A stretch of 64,000 bases of DNA from Pyrococcus furiosus DSM 3638 (GTDB lineage Archaea > Methanobacteriota_B > Thermococci > Thermococcales > Thermococcaceae): the NCBI RefSeq assembly GCF_000007305.1, contig NC_003413.1, positions 925,318-989,317 on the forward strand. The letters are read 5' to 3'. The notes under the pieces are model-generated. The model ran no database searches. It saw nothing but the letters and a program-made list of their open reading frames with translations, and was not told the DNA's origin. Of the stretch, positions 26,901-35,946 are shown piece by piece. Every line of letters starts with the position of its first letter. Positions within the stretch are counted from its first letter, which is position 1. A program made the translations under genes and the position numbers.

Positions 26901-27371
26901 AAGCCTTTCCTCTTCCTTACTTAGCTTTGGCATATTAATTTCATAAATAGGAACAGGTTCTCCTTTTACCTTTAAAATTCTGATATTTCCGTAAACGTCT
27001 AAGACTCTCACTTCTCCTGCATAGGAGGTAGTTCTTGGTGTTGTGCCCGCTAATATCTCCTGAAGACCCAGAGCCCCTCTTTCGATTTTGGGTTTTTTCT
27101 CCTCTCTTTTAGGTTCTTCTTTTTTCAAAATTTCCTCTAATTTTGGTGGACCTCCTCCTAGTAAAGATTGGAGTGGAGATGCCTCTCTTTTCTTTTCTTC
27201 CTCCTTAACCCTGCCAGAAAGAATATCTCCTAGTGAGAGGGATTTAGATTCTACACTAACCTTTTTTGGCTTTTCTTCCTCACTCTTTTTTAGTATAGAT
27301 TCCAAGCTCAAATTATCACTACTAAGTATCTCATCAATCCAGGATTTCTTTTTCTTTTTATCTTCTTCCAT
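23946..27371 (-). CDS. klbA: KlbA-type secretion ATPase (TadA/GspE family), intein-containing precursor
   Basis: A precursor of 1141 residues: 619 residues of ATPase and 522 of intein. The first 110 residues are charged and low in complexity. The ATPase has the Asp box region, Walker A AGGTGSGKTT (about 358-367), VISIEDTAELQLP and the Walker B/His boxes, where the intein interrupts TGHDG-CMGTIHANS. After splicing it should be a hexameric ATPase driving type IV pilus-like assembly. The ATG at 27371 with SD GAGGTGAG is preferred to one 9 codons earlier that overlaps the upstream gene. Confidence 0.93.
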   Translation of the reverse strand: MEEDKKKKKSWIDEILSSDNLSLESILKKSEEEKPKKVSVESKSLSLGDILSGRVKEEEKKREASPLQSLLGGGPPKLEEILKKEEPKREEKKPKIERGALGLQEILAGTTPRTTSYAGEVRVLDVYGNIRILKVKGEPVPIYEINMPKLSKEEERLVKMVRDRAIVEIQIDPESIPNPEERRKVFLREVRRMVKEMAPTLSEGRVELISELIVQNMIGYGKIDPLVRDDNLEEIMVIGINKPVYVWHRRFNMCKTNIVFTDERELLTIIERIAREVGRRIDQQNPLLDARLPDGSRVNATLPPISLDGPTLTIRKFKKDPLTIIDLIRFGTLNSEVAAFLWLLVDGLGVKPANILVAGGTGSGKTTTLNSLAMFIPPSERVISIEDTAELQLPIEHWVRLETRPPNVEGKGEITMDDLVKNTLRMRPDRIIVGEVRGPEARTMFTAMNTGHDGALYDFSVIQLSNGRFVLIGDLVEELFKKYAEKIKTYKDLEYIELNEEDRFEVVSVSPDLKANKHVVSRVWRRKVREGEKLIRIKTRTGNEIILTRNHPLFAFSNGDVVRKEAEKLKVGDRVAVMMRPPSPPQTKAVVDPAIYVKISDYYLVPNGKGMIKVPNDGIPPEKAQYLLSVNSYPVKLVREVDEKLSYLAGVILGDGYISSNGYYISATFDDEAYMDAFVSVVSDFIPNYVPSIRKNGDYTIVTVGSKIFAEMLSRIFGIPRGRKSMWDIPDVVLSNDDLMRYFIAGLFDADGYVDENGPSIVLVTKSETVARKIWYVLQRLGIISTVSRVKSRGFKEGELFRVIISGVEDLAKFAKFIPLRHSRKRAKLMEILRTKKPYRGRRTYRVPISSDMIAPLRQMLGLTVAELSKLASYYAGEKVSESLIRHIEKGRVKEIRRSTLKGIALALQQIAKDVGNEEAWVRAKRLQLIAEGDVYWDEVVSVEEVDPKELGIEYVYDLTVEDDHNYVANGILVSNCMGTIHANSARETIIRLESPPMSVPRIMIPALDIIIMQVRYHSRKKGTLRRITEIAEVSGIEGESIQLNFLYKYDPAKDELIRTEVPSRFIQTLSYHTGLSIEELKWEIEKRRLILDWMIEKGIRRIDEVGYYIKEFYIDEEELLKKIEREAETIETSKRAKEFI
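24444..26009 (-). other. KlbA intein with LAGLIDADG endonuclease (class 2, Ala first residue)
   Basis: The 522-residue intein starts with Ala (GHDG|ALYDFSV) and ends SN before Cys (ILVSN|CMGTI). Starting with Ala instead of Cys or Ser is the mark of class 2 KlbA inteins, in which the downstream Cys attacks the N-terminal splice bond directly. Block B is TRNHPLF. Two LAGLIDADG motifs are intact (LAGVILGDGYI and IAGLFDADGYV), so the homing endonuclease may be active. The penultimate residue is Ser, not His. A segment after the endonuclease (TVAELSKLASYYAGEKVSES) looks like a helix-turn-helix. Confidence 0.95.
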
Positions 27372-27379
27372 GTTCTTTC

Positions 27380-28309
27380 TCACCTCGTAAACTCCCATTG
27401 GAACTTATATTTAATATCAAAGCTTGAATTCTCACCCAATACCACAATCCAGATGGGATAGTCAACTATATCTTCGTTAGTTGTTATACTGTTTTGAATA
27501 AGATTTTGTTGTGAGCTCATTGTAGATAATAGCGTATCAGTGTACTCAAAAAGTACAGATTCTTGAGTCAAATTGAATTTAGCATTTTGAACTTGGGATT
27601 TAAGATAAGTAGGCAAGAATTTACCCATATACTCAGTGTAGTTCATGTCTGGGTTGGGAGTTATGCTATAGATTTTAGCATCAACTGGAATTAGAGGGAG
27701 TGCAACGGCAAACATTGTTTTTGGTCCTCTATTTGTAATAGTGAATTCCACTTCCCCAGAGTATGAATAGATTACTATCTCCGGATCTCTAACTTGGATA
27801 AATGATGTTAGATCTACTAAGATTGGATAATTAATAAGGTGGGGGTATACAACCTCACAAAGTGGGCCTACGCCAAGAGATGGGGGATATGTAATTCTCT
27901 TTGTTGACCATGTTATAGTGTAGTCGGGATAACACAAATCCGCATAGTCTTGAAGATACAACTCCCCCAAATCCATGGGGATATTTATTGAAAATTCCAC
28001 CTTTAGGACTTCATGAGGATAAATCCAAAATCCTACCCTCTTATTAAGTATAAGATTTGCCTTTGAAAGCTGAATTAAGTCTGTTGTGTTGTGAAGAAGA
28101 TATTCATCTCCCTCTCTAAACGTTTTGAAATCATATGTTGGATTTACGGCTATAAACTTTGGATATTCACCAGTATTTACGAGAGTAACGTTCATTGTAA
28201 GCTTGAGGAAAGGTTGCAAATCAATATTGTTCAAAGGCTCCTGCGCTAATACAGGAGTGTTAAGTAGCAAAAAGGAAATAAGAGTAAATATAAGTATTCC
28301 TTTCCTCAT
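27380..28309 (-). CDS. Secreted or membrane-tethered protein of the pilus-like operon
   Basis: A 309-residue protein with a clear signal peptide (MRKGILIFTLISFLLLNTPVLA|QE) and no later membrane segment. The rest is beta-rich with several N-glycosylation sites (Asn-X-Thr). It has no recognised domain. It lies between the CpaB-like gene (4-base gap, SD GAGGTGAT) and the ATPase, so it probably works outside the membrane in the same assembly, for example as an adhesin or a scaffold. This role is inference from position. Confidence 0.6.
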   Translation of the reverse strand: MRKGILIFTLISFLLLNTPVLAQEPLNNIDLQPFLKLTMNVTLVNTGEYPKFIAVNPTYDFKTFREGDEYLLHNTTDLIQLSKANLILNKRVGFWIYPHEVLKVEFSINIPMDLGELYLQDYADLCYPDYTITWSTKRITYPPSLGVGPLCEVVYPHLINYPILVDLTSFIQVRDPEIVIYSYSGEVEFTITNRGPKTMFAVALPLIPVDAKIYSITPNPDMNYTEYMGKFLPTYLKSQVQNAKFNLTQESVLFEYTDTLLSTMSSQQNLIQNSITTNEDIVDYPIWIVVLGENSSFDIKYKFQWEFTR

Positions 28310-28313
28310 GTTA

Positions 28314-29723
28314 TCACCTCGAGACTTTTGCTACCACAATGGAGTCTTTCCAGTTAAGAATTTCGGGTACAAATTCACTTGGAACTTCAATTATTACTAG
28401 CAATCTTGTATCTTCTGGTAATGCCAAGAACTTAAATTCTTGTTCTAGATCAAGCACTTCCCATCCATAATTGCTCAATTGAGCCCTAACAGATTCAGGA
28501 GCCTTTATCTTTCCTGCCGCTATAGCCTTGAGAATTTCCCCTAAGTTGACTGAATAGGTATAAGTTGAGGACAAACTCTCGCTTGTGGTTTGTGTTACAG
28601 AAGATTGGGTCTGGGATTGCTGAGAATTCTGATAAGTAACATCACCTGGAGAGTAACTCGTCGATGATATTTGTTGGGAGGATGTTGAAGATGTAGAAGA
28701 CGCCGTTGTTGTTTGTTGCTGTGATTCACTAACCGTTATCCTACCAGCATCAGTTGAGAGTAGTGCTGTAACAACGTATCCCTCAGGTACAATTTCTCGG
28801 AAAGTCGTTCCATTCTTAGCATACACCTTCACTTCATCTCCTGGGGCAATGAATCCTCCAACTACGTTCTCCCTGCTGAGAACTAGAGCGACTTGCACTA
28901 GTTCTACTTTTTCAACGTTATATTCCAATAGCTCACTTAGACTGCCAATTCTATTGATAATAAGCTTTGCCTCTTCCTTTGTATACATCCTCTTTTCCTC
29001 ACCTTTCTTTAAGATGACCTTAGAGGTTGGCATTGAGTCAATCTTGTAAATGTATACCTCTTTCCAAAGAGGTAGCAGATAATCTTCTACATTAATGCTT
29101 AGGACTTCATCTTTGGTTTTTGCACTATCTACCTTAGACAGAAGATCGTTGAGTGTACTTACTATTTTCTTCTTAATTTCATCGGGAACTTCTACTTGCA
29201 ATAAAGGACCAAATGCTGCTTTTATAGACTCTTTTGTATCATTCTTAAGTTGCGCTAACTCTTTGGCCAATCTCTCCTGTTCAGCTCTAATTCTCTCTTC
29301 TTCAAGCTCTTTCTTTCTTTGTTCACAGATTTGGTTTACGTTAATTTTTTCAAGCTCTTCAATACTTTTCGCTGCCATTATCTTGTTTATGAGCTGGAAT
29401 TTTACTGTATCGTTGGCCAATTCTCCCTTAAAGCAAGCATTTACCTCTGCTATTTTAGCATTTTTTGCATTTTCAAGCTCCCTAACAGCTTTGTTTTCAA
29501 AATACATATATATAGCAAAAACACCCGCAATTATTATAACTGATAACACAACAGCACCAATGATGACTCTTTTTCTTCTTTCCTTTTCTCTAAGGGTCCC
29601 AATCCTTGAAAATCTTCTTCTTGGAGGTTTAGCAGGAGTTGGGGTTGGAGTCTCTTCTTTACTCTCAGCTATTTTTCCCAGTTCTCTCAATCTTCTAATC
29701 TTAGCTTCGATGTCTTCCGCCAC
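28314..29723 (-). CDS. DUF515/CpaB-like pilus assembly protein
   Basis: A 469-residue protein with one membrane segment (about 55-77, after a Pro-rich basic region). It then has a Lys/Glu-rich coiled coil (about 80-170) and a beta-rich outer domain. The motif NVVGGFIAPGDEVKVYA closely matches the SAF-type CpaB/RcpC signature of Tad pilus systems. A Ser/Thr/Gln-rich low-complexity stretch lies near 335-385. The start GTG at 29723 follows the SD GGTGGTG. First gene of the operon. The link to CpaB is from motif resemblance and gene context. Confidence 0.65.
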   Translation of the reverse strand: MAEDIEAKIRRLRELGKIAESKEETPTPTPAKPPRRRFSRIGTLREKERRKRVIIGAVVLSVIIIAGVFAIYMYFENKAVRELENAKNAKIAEVNACFKGELANDTVKFQLINKIMAAKSIEELEKINVNQICEQRKKELEEERIRAEQERLAKELAQLKNDTKESIKAAFGPLLQVEVPDEIKKKIVSTLNDLLSKVDSAKTKDEVLSINVEDYLLPLWKEVYIYKIDSMPTSKVILKKGEEKRMYTKEEAKLIINRIGSLSELLEYNVEKVELVQVALVLSRENVVGGFIAPGDEVKVYAKNGTTFREIVPEGYVVTALLSTDAGRITVSESQQQTTTASSTSSTSSQQISSTSYSPGDVTYQNSQQSQTQSSVTQTTSESLSSTYTYSVNLGEILKAIAAGKIKAPESVRAQLSNYGWEVLDLEQEFKFLALPEDTRLLVIIEVPSEFVPEILNWKDSIVVAKVSR

Positions 29724-29848
29724 TGTCAACACCACCGTAGTGATCTTTAACTCTATAACATCTATTTATCTCTTCCTTTATTTAAGATTTTGCTAAATAA
29801 TGATCTCACCCAAATCAATTTAAATATTTTCATCACGAAACTAAATGC

Positions 29849-30184
29849 ATGGAGAGAGTAATAATAAGAGTAAGAGAAATTAGAGGAAAATGCCCAGTGT
29901 TTAAAATTGGAGACAAAATGGTAATAGATGGTCCAAAAGTGAACCTCAAAGAAACAGATGCAATTTGCACACACGCATTTGCCTCTCTAATTCCATACTT
30001 AGTAGCTCTAAGAAAAGGCGTAAAGCCGGAAGAGGTAGGTCTCGGAAAGAATGGAAAAGCATATGTTCAATGTCTAGACCCAGGTCCCCCCTATACTGAA
30101 GGTGGAACAGTGATATTTGAAATTGAGGTGGTCAGAAGTGAAGCAGAAGAAGGCATGGGCAATAGTAAAGGAGGTCATCAATGA
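29849..30184 (+). CDS. TIGR04076 family protein
   Basis: A 111-residue protein of the small TIGR04076 family (uncharacterised). Visible motifs are GKCPVFKIGDKMVIDGP, AICTHAFASLIPYLVALRKG and VQCLDPGPPYTEGGTVIFEI with three conserved cysteines. A TATA box (ATTTAAATA) lies about 27 bases before the ATG and there is no SD, which fits a leaderless message. Its 3' end overlaps the start of the GTPase gene by 47 bases. The function is not known. Confidence 0.8.
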   Translation: MERVIIRVREIRGKCPVFKIGDKMVIDGPKVNLKETDAICTHAFASLIPYLVALRKGVKPEEVGLGKNGKAYVQCLDPGPPYTEGGTVIFEIEVVRSEAEEGMGNSKGGHQ

Positions 30185-31205
30185 GGCAGATATAGTTGTT
30201 GAGGTAGTCGATGCTAGGGATCCCATAGGAACCAGAAACAGGAAACTTGAAAGGATGGTTTTAGAGAGCGGTAAAAAGCTTCTATTGGTTATGAATAAAG
30301 CAGACTTAGTCCCTAAAGACTGGGCTGAAGAATATAAGAGGAAAAGCGAAATTCCAGTTGTGTTTATTTCAGCTAGAGAAAGGAAGGGAACTGGTATCTT
30401 TCGAAAGGAACTGAAGAAATTGGCTAAAGAGATAGACAAAGAGAAGGTGAAAGTCGCTCTAATTGGATATCCAAATGTCGGGAAGAGCACGATAATAAAT
30501 GTGTTAAAAGGTAAACATGCAGTTGGAACAGCTCCAATTCCTGGGTATACGAAGGGAAAGCAACTCATAAGATTAACTAAAAGGATATGGCTACTAGACA
30601 CCCCAGGTGTTGTTCCAATAGATGACTTTGATGAGTTAGTTATTAAAGGAGGATTTCCGGCAGATAAAATCAGGGATCCTGTAAAGCCTGCATTAAAGTT
30701 AATCAAGAGAATTCTTGAAACAAGAAAAGAAGCTATAACAGAGAAATTTGGAATTGAGAAGTTTGAAAACGAGGAGGAAATTCTAGAGGAGATAGGAAAA
30801 AGAAGGGGTCTTATAAAGGCGGGTGGTGAAGTAGATATTGAAGAAACCGCAAGGTGGTTTCTTCGTGAGTGGCAAACTGGAAGATTCACTTTATTTGGAA
30901 AAGAAGAAAAAAGAGAAGAGGAATATTTGCCAAGCTTTCATGATATCCTTGAATACATCAAAAAAGAGAAAATTACAGAGCCCAGGATGATACTATGGAA
31001 GTTTGGAAAAAAGCTAGAAGAGTATTTGGGAAGTGAAAAGAGGCTTGGGACAATCCAAATAGATGAATTCACTGTAGCAATAGCTACGGGATTTAAGAAG
31101 TGTCCAAACGCATTGAAGTTTATCGAAAAAGTCACTGGAAAAACAGTAATCTCAGCAGAATGCTTTGGAAAGAAATGGAAGGGAATAGTGGCAATTCTAG
31201 AATAA
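30138..31205 (+). CDS. Circularly permuted GTPase (YlqF/RbgA/Nog2 type)
   Basis: A 355-residue GTPase whose motifs come in the permuted order G4 NKAD, G5 SAR, G1 GYPNVGKST, G3 DTPG. Proteins of this type act in assembly of the large ribosomal subunit. The C-terminal part (about 200-355) is a family-specific helical RNA-binding extension. A longer frame starts at 30117, but the GTG at 30138 has the SD GAGGTGG. It overlaps the TIGR04076 gene and ends directly against the convergent permease gene. Confidence 0.9.
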   Translation: MKQKKAWAIVKEVINEADIVVEVVDARDPIGTRNRKLERMVLESGKKLLLVMNKADLVPKDWAEEYKRKSEIPVVFISARERKGTGIFRKELKKLAKEIDKEKVKVALIGYPNVGKSTIINVLKGKHAVGTAPIPGYTKGKQLIRLTKRIWLLDTPGVVPIDDFDELVIKGGFPADKIRDPVKPALKLIKRILETRKEAITEKFGIEKFENEEEILEEIGKRRGLIKAGGEVDIEETARWFLREWQTGRFTLFGKEEKREEEYLPSFHDILEYIKKEKITEPRMILWKFGKKLEEYLGSEKRLGTIQIDEFTVAIATGFKKCPNALKFIEKVTGKTVISAECFGKKWKGIVAILE

Positions 31206-32451
31206 TCATTTGTTGGAAGAAATTAAGACAAAACTTGCACTTAAAGCTGCCATAAAAAGGCCTGGGGGAAGTATCCACCACCAATACCCGCCATAGATTG
31301 CTCCCTCATTCATTGCATCAATCATGAAAGACCCCCCAATTAGTCCCTGGAATAAGGCCAAAGAATCCAAGAACGGAGACAAGAGCAACCATCTTTGGAA
31401 GAAGAATAGTGAAGTGTCTGAAAGAGAATTCTCTAATAACTGGAAATATATGCCTTCTTATAATCCACAACGAGCTAGCACCTACACTTATTGAGGCTTT
31501 GACGTATTCACTTACTTTTTCTTTCATAACTATCATTCTAACTGTTTTTGCAAACTTTCCTAAGGATAGAATGGCGATAAAAAGCATTAAAACCAACGGG
31601 TTTATTTCTACTTCGAGGCCTACTCCCTGAGTTGATGAAAGCCAGACAAGAAGGACAAGGAAAGGAAGCATTGGAAGAGCTATCAAGACCTCCAGCAAAA
31701 AAGTTAATAGTCCAGCCACTCTTCCCTCGAAATAGCCTGAGAGAAGACCTAGCAAAGCTCCTAAGACTACTGTGATGAAAGTAGTGGAGAATGCAAAATA
31801 GAGTGTGTTGTTCATTCCTTTAACAAATCCAACCCACATGTCTCTACCGTAAGAGTCTGTTCCCAGGATGCCATAGCAAGTTCCAAGGATTTCAACAAAT
31901 GACGTGGAGTTTCCCCTTATTCGAATTTCAAATACATATTCTCCTTTGAGGGTTTTTCCTTTGTAGCTAGAAAAAAGAAGCTTAGTTGGAGGAGTGAAAA
32001 CATATTCTTCTCTGCTAAGATTGAAAACACTAGAAATGGTAGAGATTACCTCCATTCTCATGTCGATGTTCAGAGTTAAATTGCTACTTATTGCAGTGTC
32101 ATTGTAAAGAGGAACCAATATTCCATCAGGTCTTAGAACTACAATTTCAACCTTTTCTCCCTGGGAAAGATTATAAAACCTAATGTCACTTGGTTCGTCT
32201 TTGTATGTGTGATTGTAAAGGAATTGATACATTCTAAAACCATCTCTTTCAATCTCTGAACCCTTTAGGAAAACTGTGGGTGTTCTCTCACTAAATAGGC
32301 AGTACCAAGATGGATAGGCTTTTTTGGGATTGTTTCTCCAATAATTAGTGTTTACCCAATTGGCAATTTCATCACTACTTACACTGAGATTTGACAAAAC
32401 TACAAAGAGACCCAGGAGAACAAGCAATACTACTCCGATTTTCCTCTTCAT
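31206..32451 (-). pseudogene. Peptide-type ABC permease (DppC-like), frameshifted near the C-terminus
   Basis: The main frame (31318-32451, 377 residues) has an N-terminal membrane segment, an extracytoplasmic insert of about 150 residues with many Asn-X-Ser/Thr sites, and a binding-protein-dependent permease domain. It ends abruptly at ...LIPGTNWGVFHD. A second frame (down to 31206) continues naturally with SFMIDAMNEGAIYGGYWWWI and the last membrane helix. The join is a run of six G on this strand (31332-31337); removing one G restores one protein of about 414 residues. It may be a true mutation, a sequencing error or slippage. DppB lies 1 base upstream. Confidence 0.8.
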
Positions 32452-32452
32452 T

Positions 32453-33484
32453 TTAGCTCACCCTCGGATCAAGTATTCCTTTAAGGAGTTCGAGCAGAAG
32501 TGATAGTATGAAAGATATGGCAGATATTAAGAGAGCAACTACAAAAAAGAGGCGATAGTCAAAACTTATCACGACCCCCACATTTGGCACAACTGTTCTA
32601 ACAAAGCTCGCTTTAAAAAGCGTTCCAATTCCACCAAGGCTAAAGAGCACGTCTATGACAATATAATCTGTGAACATCTCAATAAATTTTTGAACAGTAA
32701 AAGAGCTTAGAACTATGGAGACATTTTTAAGTACGTGTTTCCAATATATTACTTTCTCGGGTAACCCTTTAGCTTTTTCTGTAAGAATATACGGCTTTCC
32801 AATTTCATTTCTAACTTCATAAGCAACAGTTATCGTGAATTCCCACACATAAATGAGGACCAATGTAACAATGGGTAAAATAATGTGCCAAAGAAAATCT
32901 AGAAAAGCCAAAAAGCCTTTTTCGGTTGGGAAACTTCTTAGACCTCCAACTGGAAAAATATTAATCTTAACTGCAAAAACAGCTAGTAGAATTGCTCCGA
33001 CCCACCAAGAAGGGATTCCACTAAAAAACCGAGCCAGTCCTTCAACAGTTCCCAGGTATTGACTATTTGCCAGCTTAAATCCTAATGACAACGCTAATAT
33101 AATAATTAAGGCTATGGCAAGCCCCATAACGATAAGGGTAACCTTTGTTGCATGGATAATGTCATGTTTTGGATTTTCTCGATAGTATGCAATACTTTTT
33201 CTAAGTAGGTCAATACCCATAAAAAGAAGATTATCAGCTCTAATCCCTTTTGCCTTCGCAAGTAGACGATAATAGTACTCTTCAACAGTTATGCCTTCTC
33301 TAGTGGCATTTTGCTTGAGCTCTTCATAAAAACTCGGGTTCTTTACTTGAAAAGTGAGGACAGCCTCATTAACGTACTCCCAGGTTAGCCTATTTGCTGT
33401 AATACCGGCAACTAGGATTATTGCAAGAAACACACAGGCGTAAACTGCCGCTACTTTCATGAGAGTTTTAGTGGGAAATTTCAT
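32453..33484 (-). CDS. Peptide-type ABC permease (DppB-like)
   Basis: A 343-residue permease with an N-terminal membrane segment, an outer loop of about 80 residues and five further helices. The EAA-like loop EKAKGLPEKVIYWKHVLKN matches the DppB family. The ATG at 33484 follows the SD GAGGTAATGAG; an earlier start gives an odd charged extension. With the frameshifted DppC gene it forms a permease pair of the dipeptide/oligopeptide type. No ATPase or solute-binding protein gene lies next to the pair in this window, so these parts would have to be encoded elsewhere. Confidence 0.85.
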   Translation of the reverse strand: MKFPTKTLMKVAAVYACVFLAIILVAGITANRLTWEYVNEAVLTFQVKNPSFYEELKQNATREGITVEEYYYRLLAKAKGIRADNLLFMGIDLLRKSIAYYRENPKHDIIHATKVTLIVMGLAIALIIILALSLGFKLANSQYLGTVEGLARFFSGIPSWWVGAILLAVFAVKINIFPVGGLRSFPTEKGFLAFLDFLWHIILPIVTLVLIYVWEFTITVAYEVRNEIGKPYILTEKAKGLPEKVIYWKHVLKNVSIVLSSFTVQKFIEMFTDYIVIDVLFSLGGIGTLFKASFVRTVVPNVGVVISFDYRLFFVVALLISAISFILSLLLELLKGILDPRVS

Positions 33485-33610
33485 CTCATTACCTCTACTT
33501 TGTTTCGTCATTTTGTTTAAAGTTTTTTACATATTAAAAGTATTTTTGTATTCAGCCGCTTGAAAATTTAGATTTGAGAAAATTTAAAAGATAGCCCTAA
33601 AGTACTTTGA

Positions 33611-34711
<1,101 letters not shown>

Positions 34712-34723
34712 AGAATATATATC

Positions 34724-34733
34724 TATATAGATT
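34724..34733. promoter_or_regulatory. Palindrome TCTATATAGA upstream of the pst operon
   Basis: This perfect 10-bp dyad lies 73 bases before the pstS start and 20-45 bases before the possible TATA boxes (TTTTATTT at 34751, CTTATATTTT at 34767). The same 10 bases occur upstream of the phosphate permease gene at 50069-50078. This suggests a common phosphate-responsive regulator; none is identified. Confidence 0.4.
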
Positions 34734-34805
34734 CTTTGTTCAGATATGTTTTATTTCGACAATGCTTATATTTTCTGAATTTTCTCTATTTCTTGGTGAT
34801 GTATC

Positions 34806-35933
34806 GTGAAGAGGCTAGCAACAATATTTATTATTTTTGCCTTGGGGCTTTCCTTAGTGGCAAGCGGTTGTATATCCGAGGGAAATGCATCCAATGTCCC
34901 TCAAGCAACTTCTAAAACTGAGATAATAACGATTCGCACAACAGGTGCAACTTTTCCCCAATATCAGCTCCAAAAGTGGATTAGCATATATACAAAAAAG
35001 AACCCAAACGTTAAGATCGAGTATGAAGGTGGTGGAAGTGGGCATGGTCAAGAAGCATTTCTAAAGGGCCTTACAGATATAGGAAGAACAGACCCCCCAG
35101 TTAAAGAATCCACGTGGAAAAAGTTCCTTGAAACTGGTGATCAGCCCCTTCAGTTTCCTATAGTTGTCGGTGCTGTAGTCGTCGTTCACAATATTCCAAA
35201 TGTTGATGAGCTAAAGCTCGATGGAGAGACCTTAGCGAAAATCTTTATGGGCCAAATAGAGTATTGGGATGATCCAGCAATAAAGTCCCTTAATCCTAAT
35301 GTAAACCTTCCTCACGAAAAAATAATAGTAATTCATAGGAGTGATTCGAGTGGAACCACTGCAATTTTTACCACTTACTTGAGCTTAGTCAGTGAAGAAT
35401 GGGCCACAAAAGTAGGAGCCGGAAAGACTGTGGATTGGCCAGTTGACAAAGTTGGAAGGGGAATTGGTGCAAAAGGCAACCCAGGAGTTGTTCAGGCCTT
35501 AAAGAACACCCCATATAGTATAGCATACACTGAGCTATCTTTTGCAATAGAGGAAAATCTCAAGATAGTAGCACTCAAAAACAAAGCCGGAAACTTCGTC
35601 AAACCTACCGAGGAGACAATAAAAGCTGCAGTAGCCGCAGTTAAGGCCTTTATACCCGATCCCGCTGAGGGGTATAAAGAGGATATTAGGCAACTTCTCA
35701 ATGCTCCCGGAGAAAATTCATACCCGATAGTTGCTTTTACACACTTTCTCGTCTGGCAGAATAAGGGAGGAAAGCACTACAGTAAAGAGAAGGCTCAAGC
35801 GATTAAGGACTTTCTTAGATGGGTTTTAACAGAGGGACAGAAACCAGAGAATATTGCTCCAGGCTACGTAGGTCTCCCACCTGAAGTTGCCGAAATAGGT
35901 CTTAAGGCAGTTGAGATGATAGAAACAGGTTAA
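34806..35933 (+). CDS. pstS: Phosphate-binding lipoprotein PstS
   Basis: The extracellular phosphate receptor of the Pst ABC importer, 375 residues. The signal peptide ends in the lipobox LVASGC (Cys22). The phosphate site is seen in RTTGATFPQYQLQKW and HRSDSSGTTAIFTTYL, as in PstS. The start is GTG after GGTGAT. First gene of an eight-gene phosphate operon; alkaline phosphatase follows 13 bases downstream. Confidence 0.95.
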   Translation: MKRLATIFIIFALGLSLVASGCISEGNASNVPQATSKTEIITIRTTGATFPQYQLQKWISIYTKKNPNVKIEYEGGGSGHGQEAFLKGLTDIGRTDPPVKESTWKKFLETGDQPLQFPIVVGAVVVVHNIPNVDELKLDGETLAKIFMGQIEYWDDPAIKSLNPNVNLPHEKIIVIHRSDSSGTTAIFTTYLSLVSEEWATKVGAGKTVDWPVDKVGRGIGAKGNPGVVQALKNTPYSIAYTELSFAIEENLKIVALKNKAGNFVKPTEETIKAAVAAVKAFIPDPAEGYKEDIRQLLNAPGENSYPIVAFTHFLVWQNKGGKHYSKEKAQAIKDFLRWVLTEGQKPENIAPGYVGLPPEVAEIGLKAVEMIETG

Positions 35934-35946
35934 AGGAGGTGAAAAA

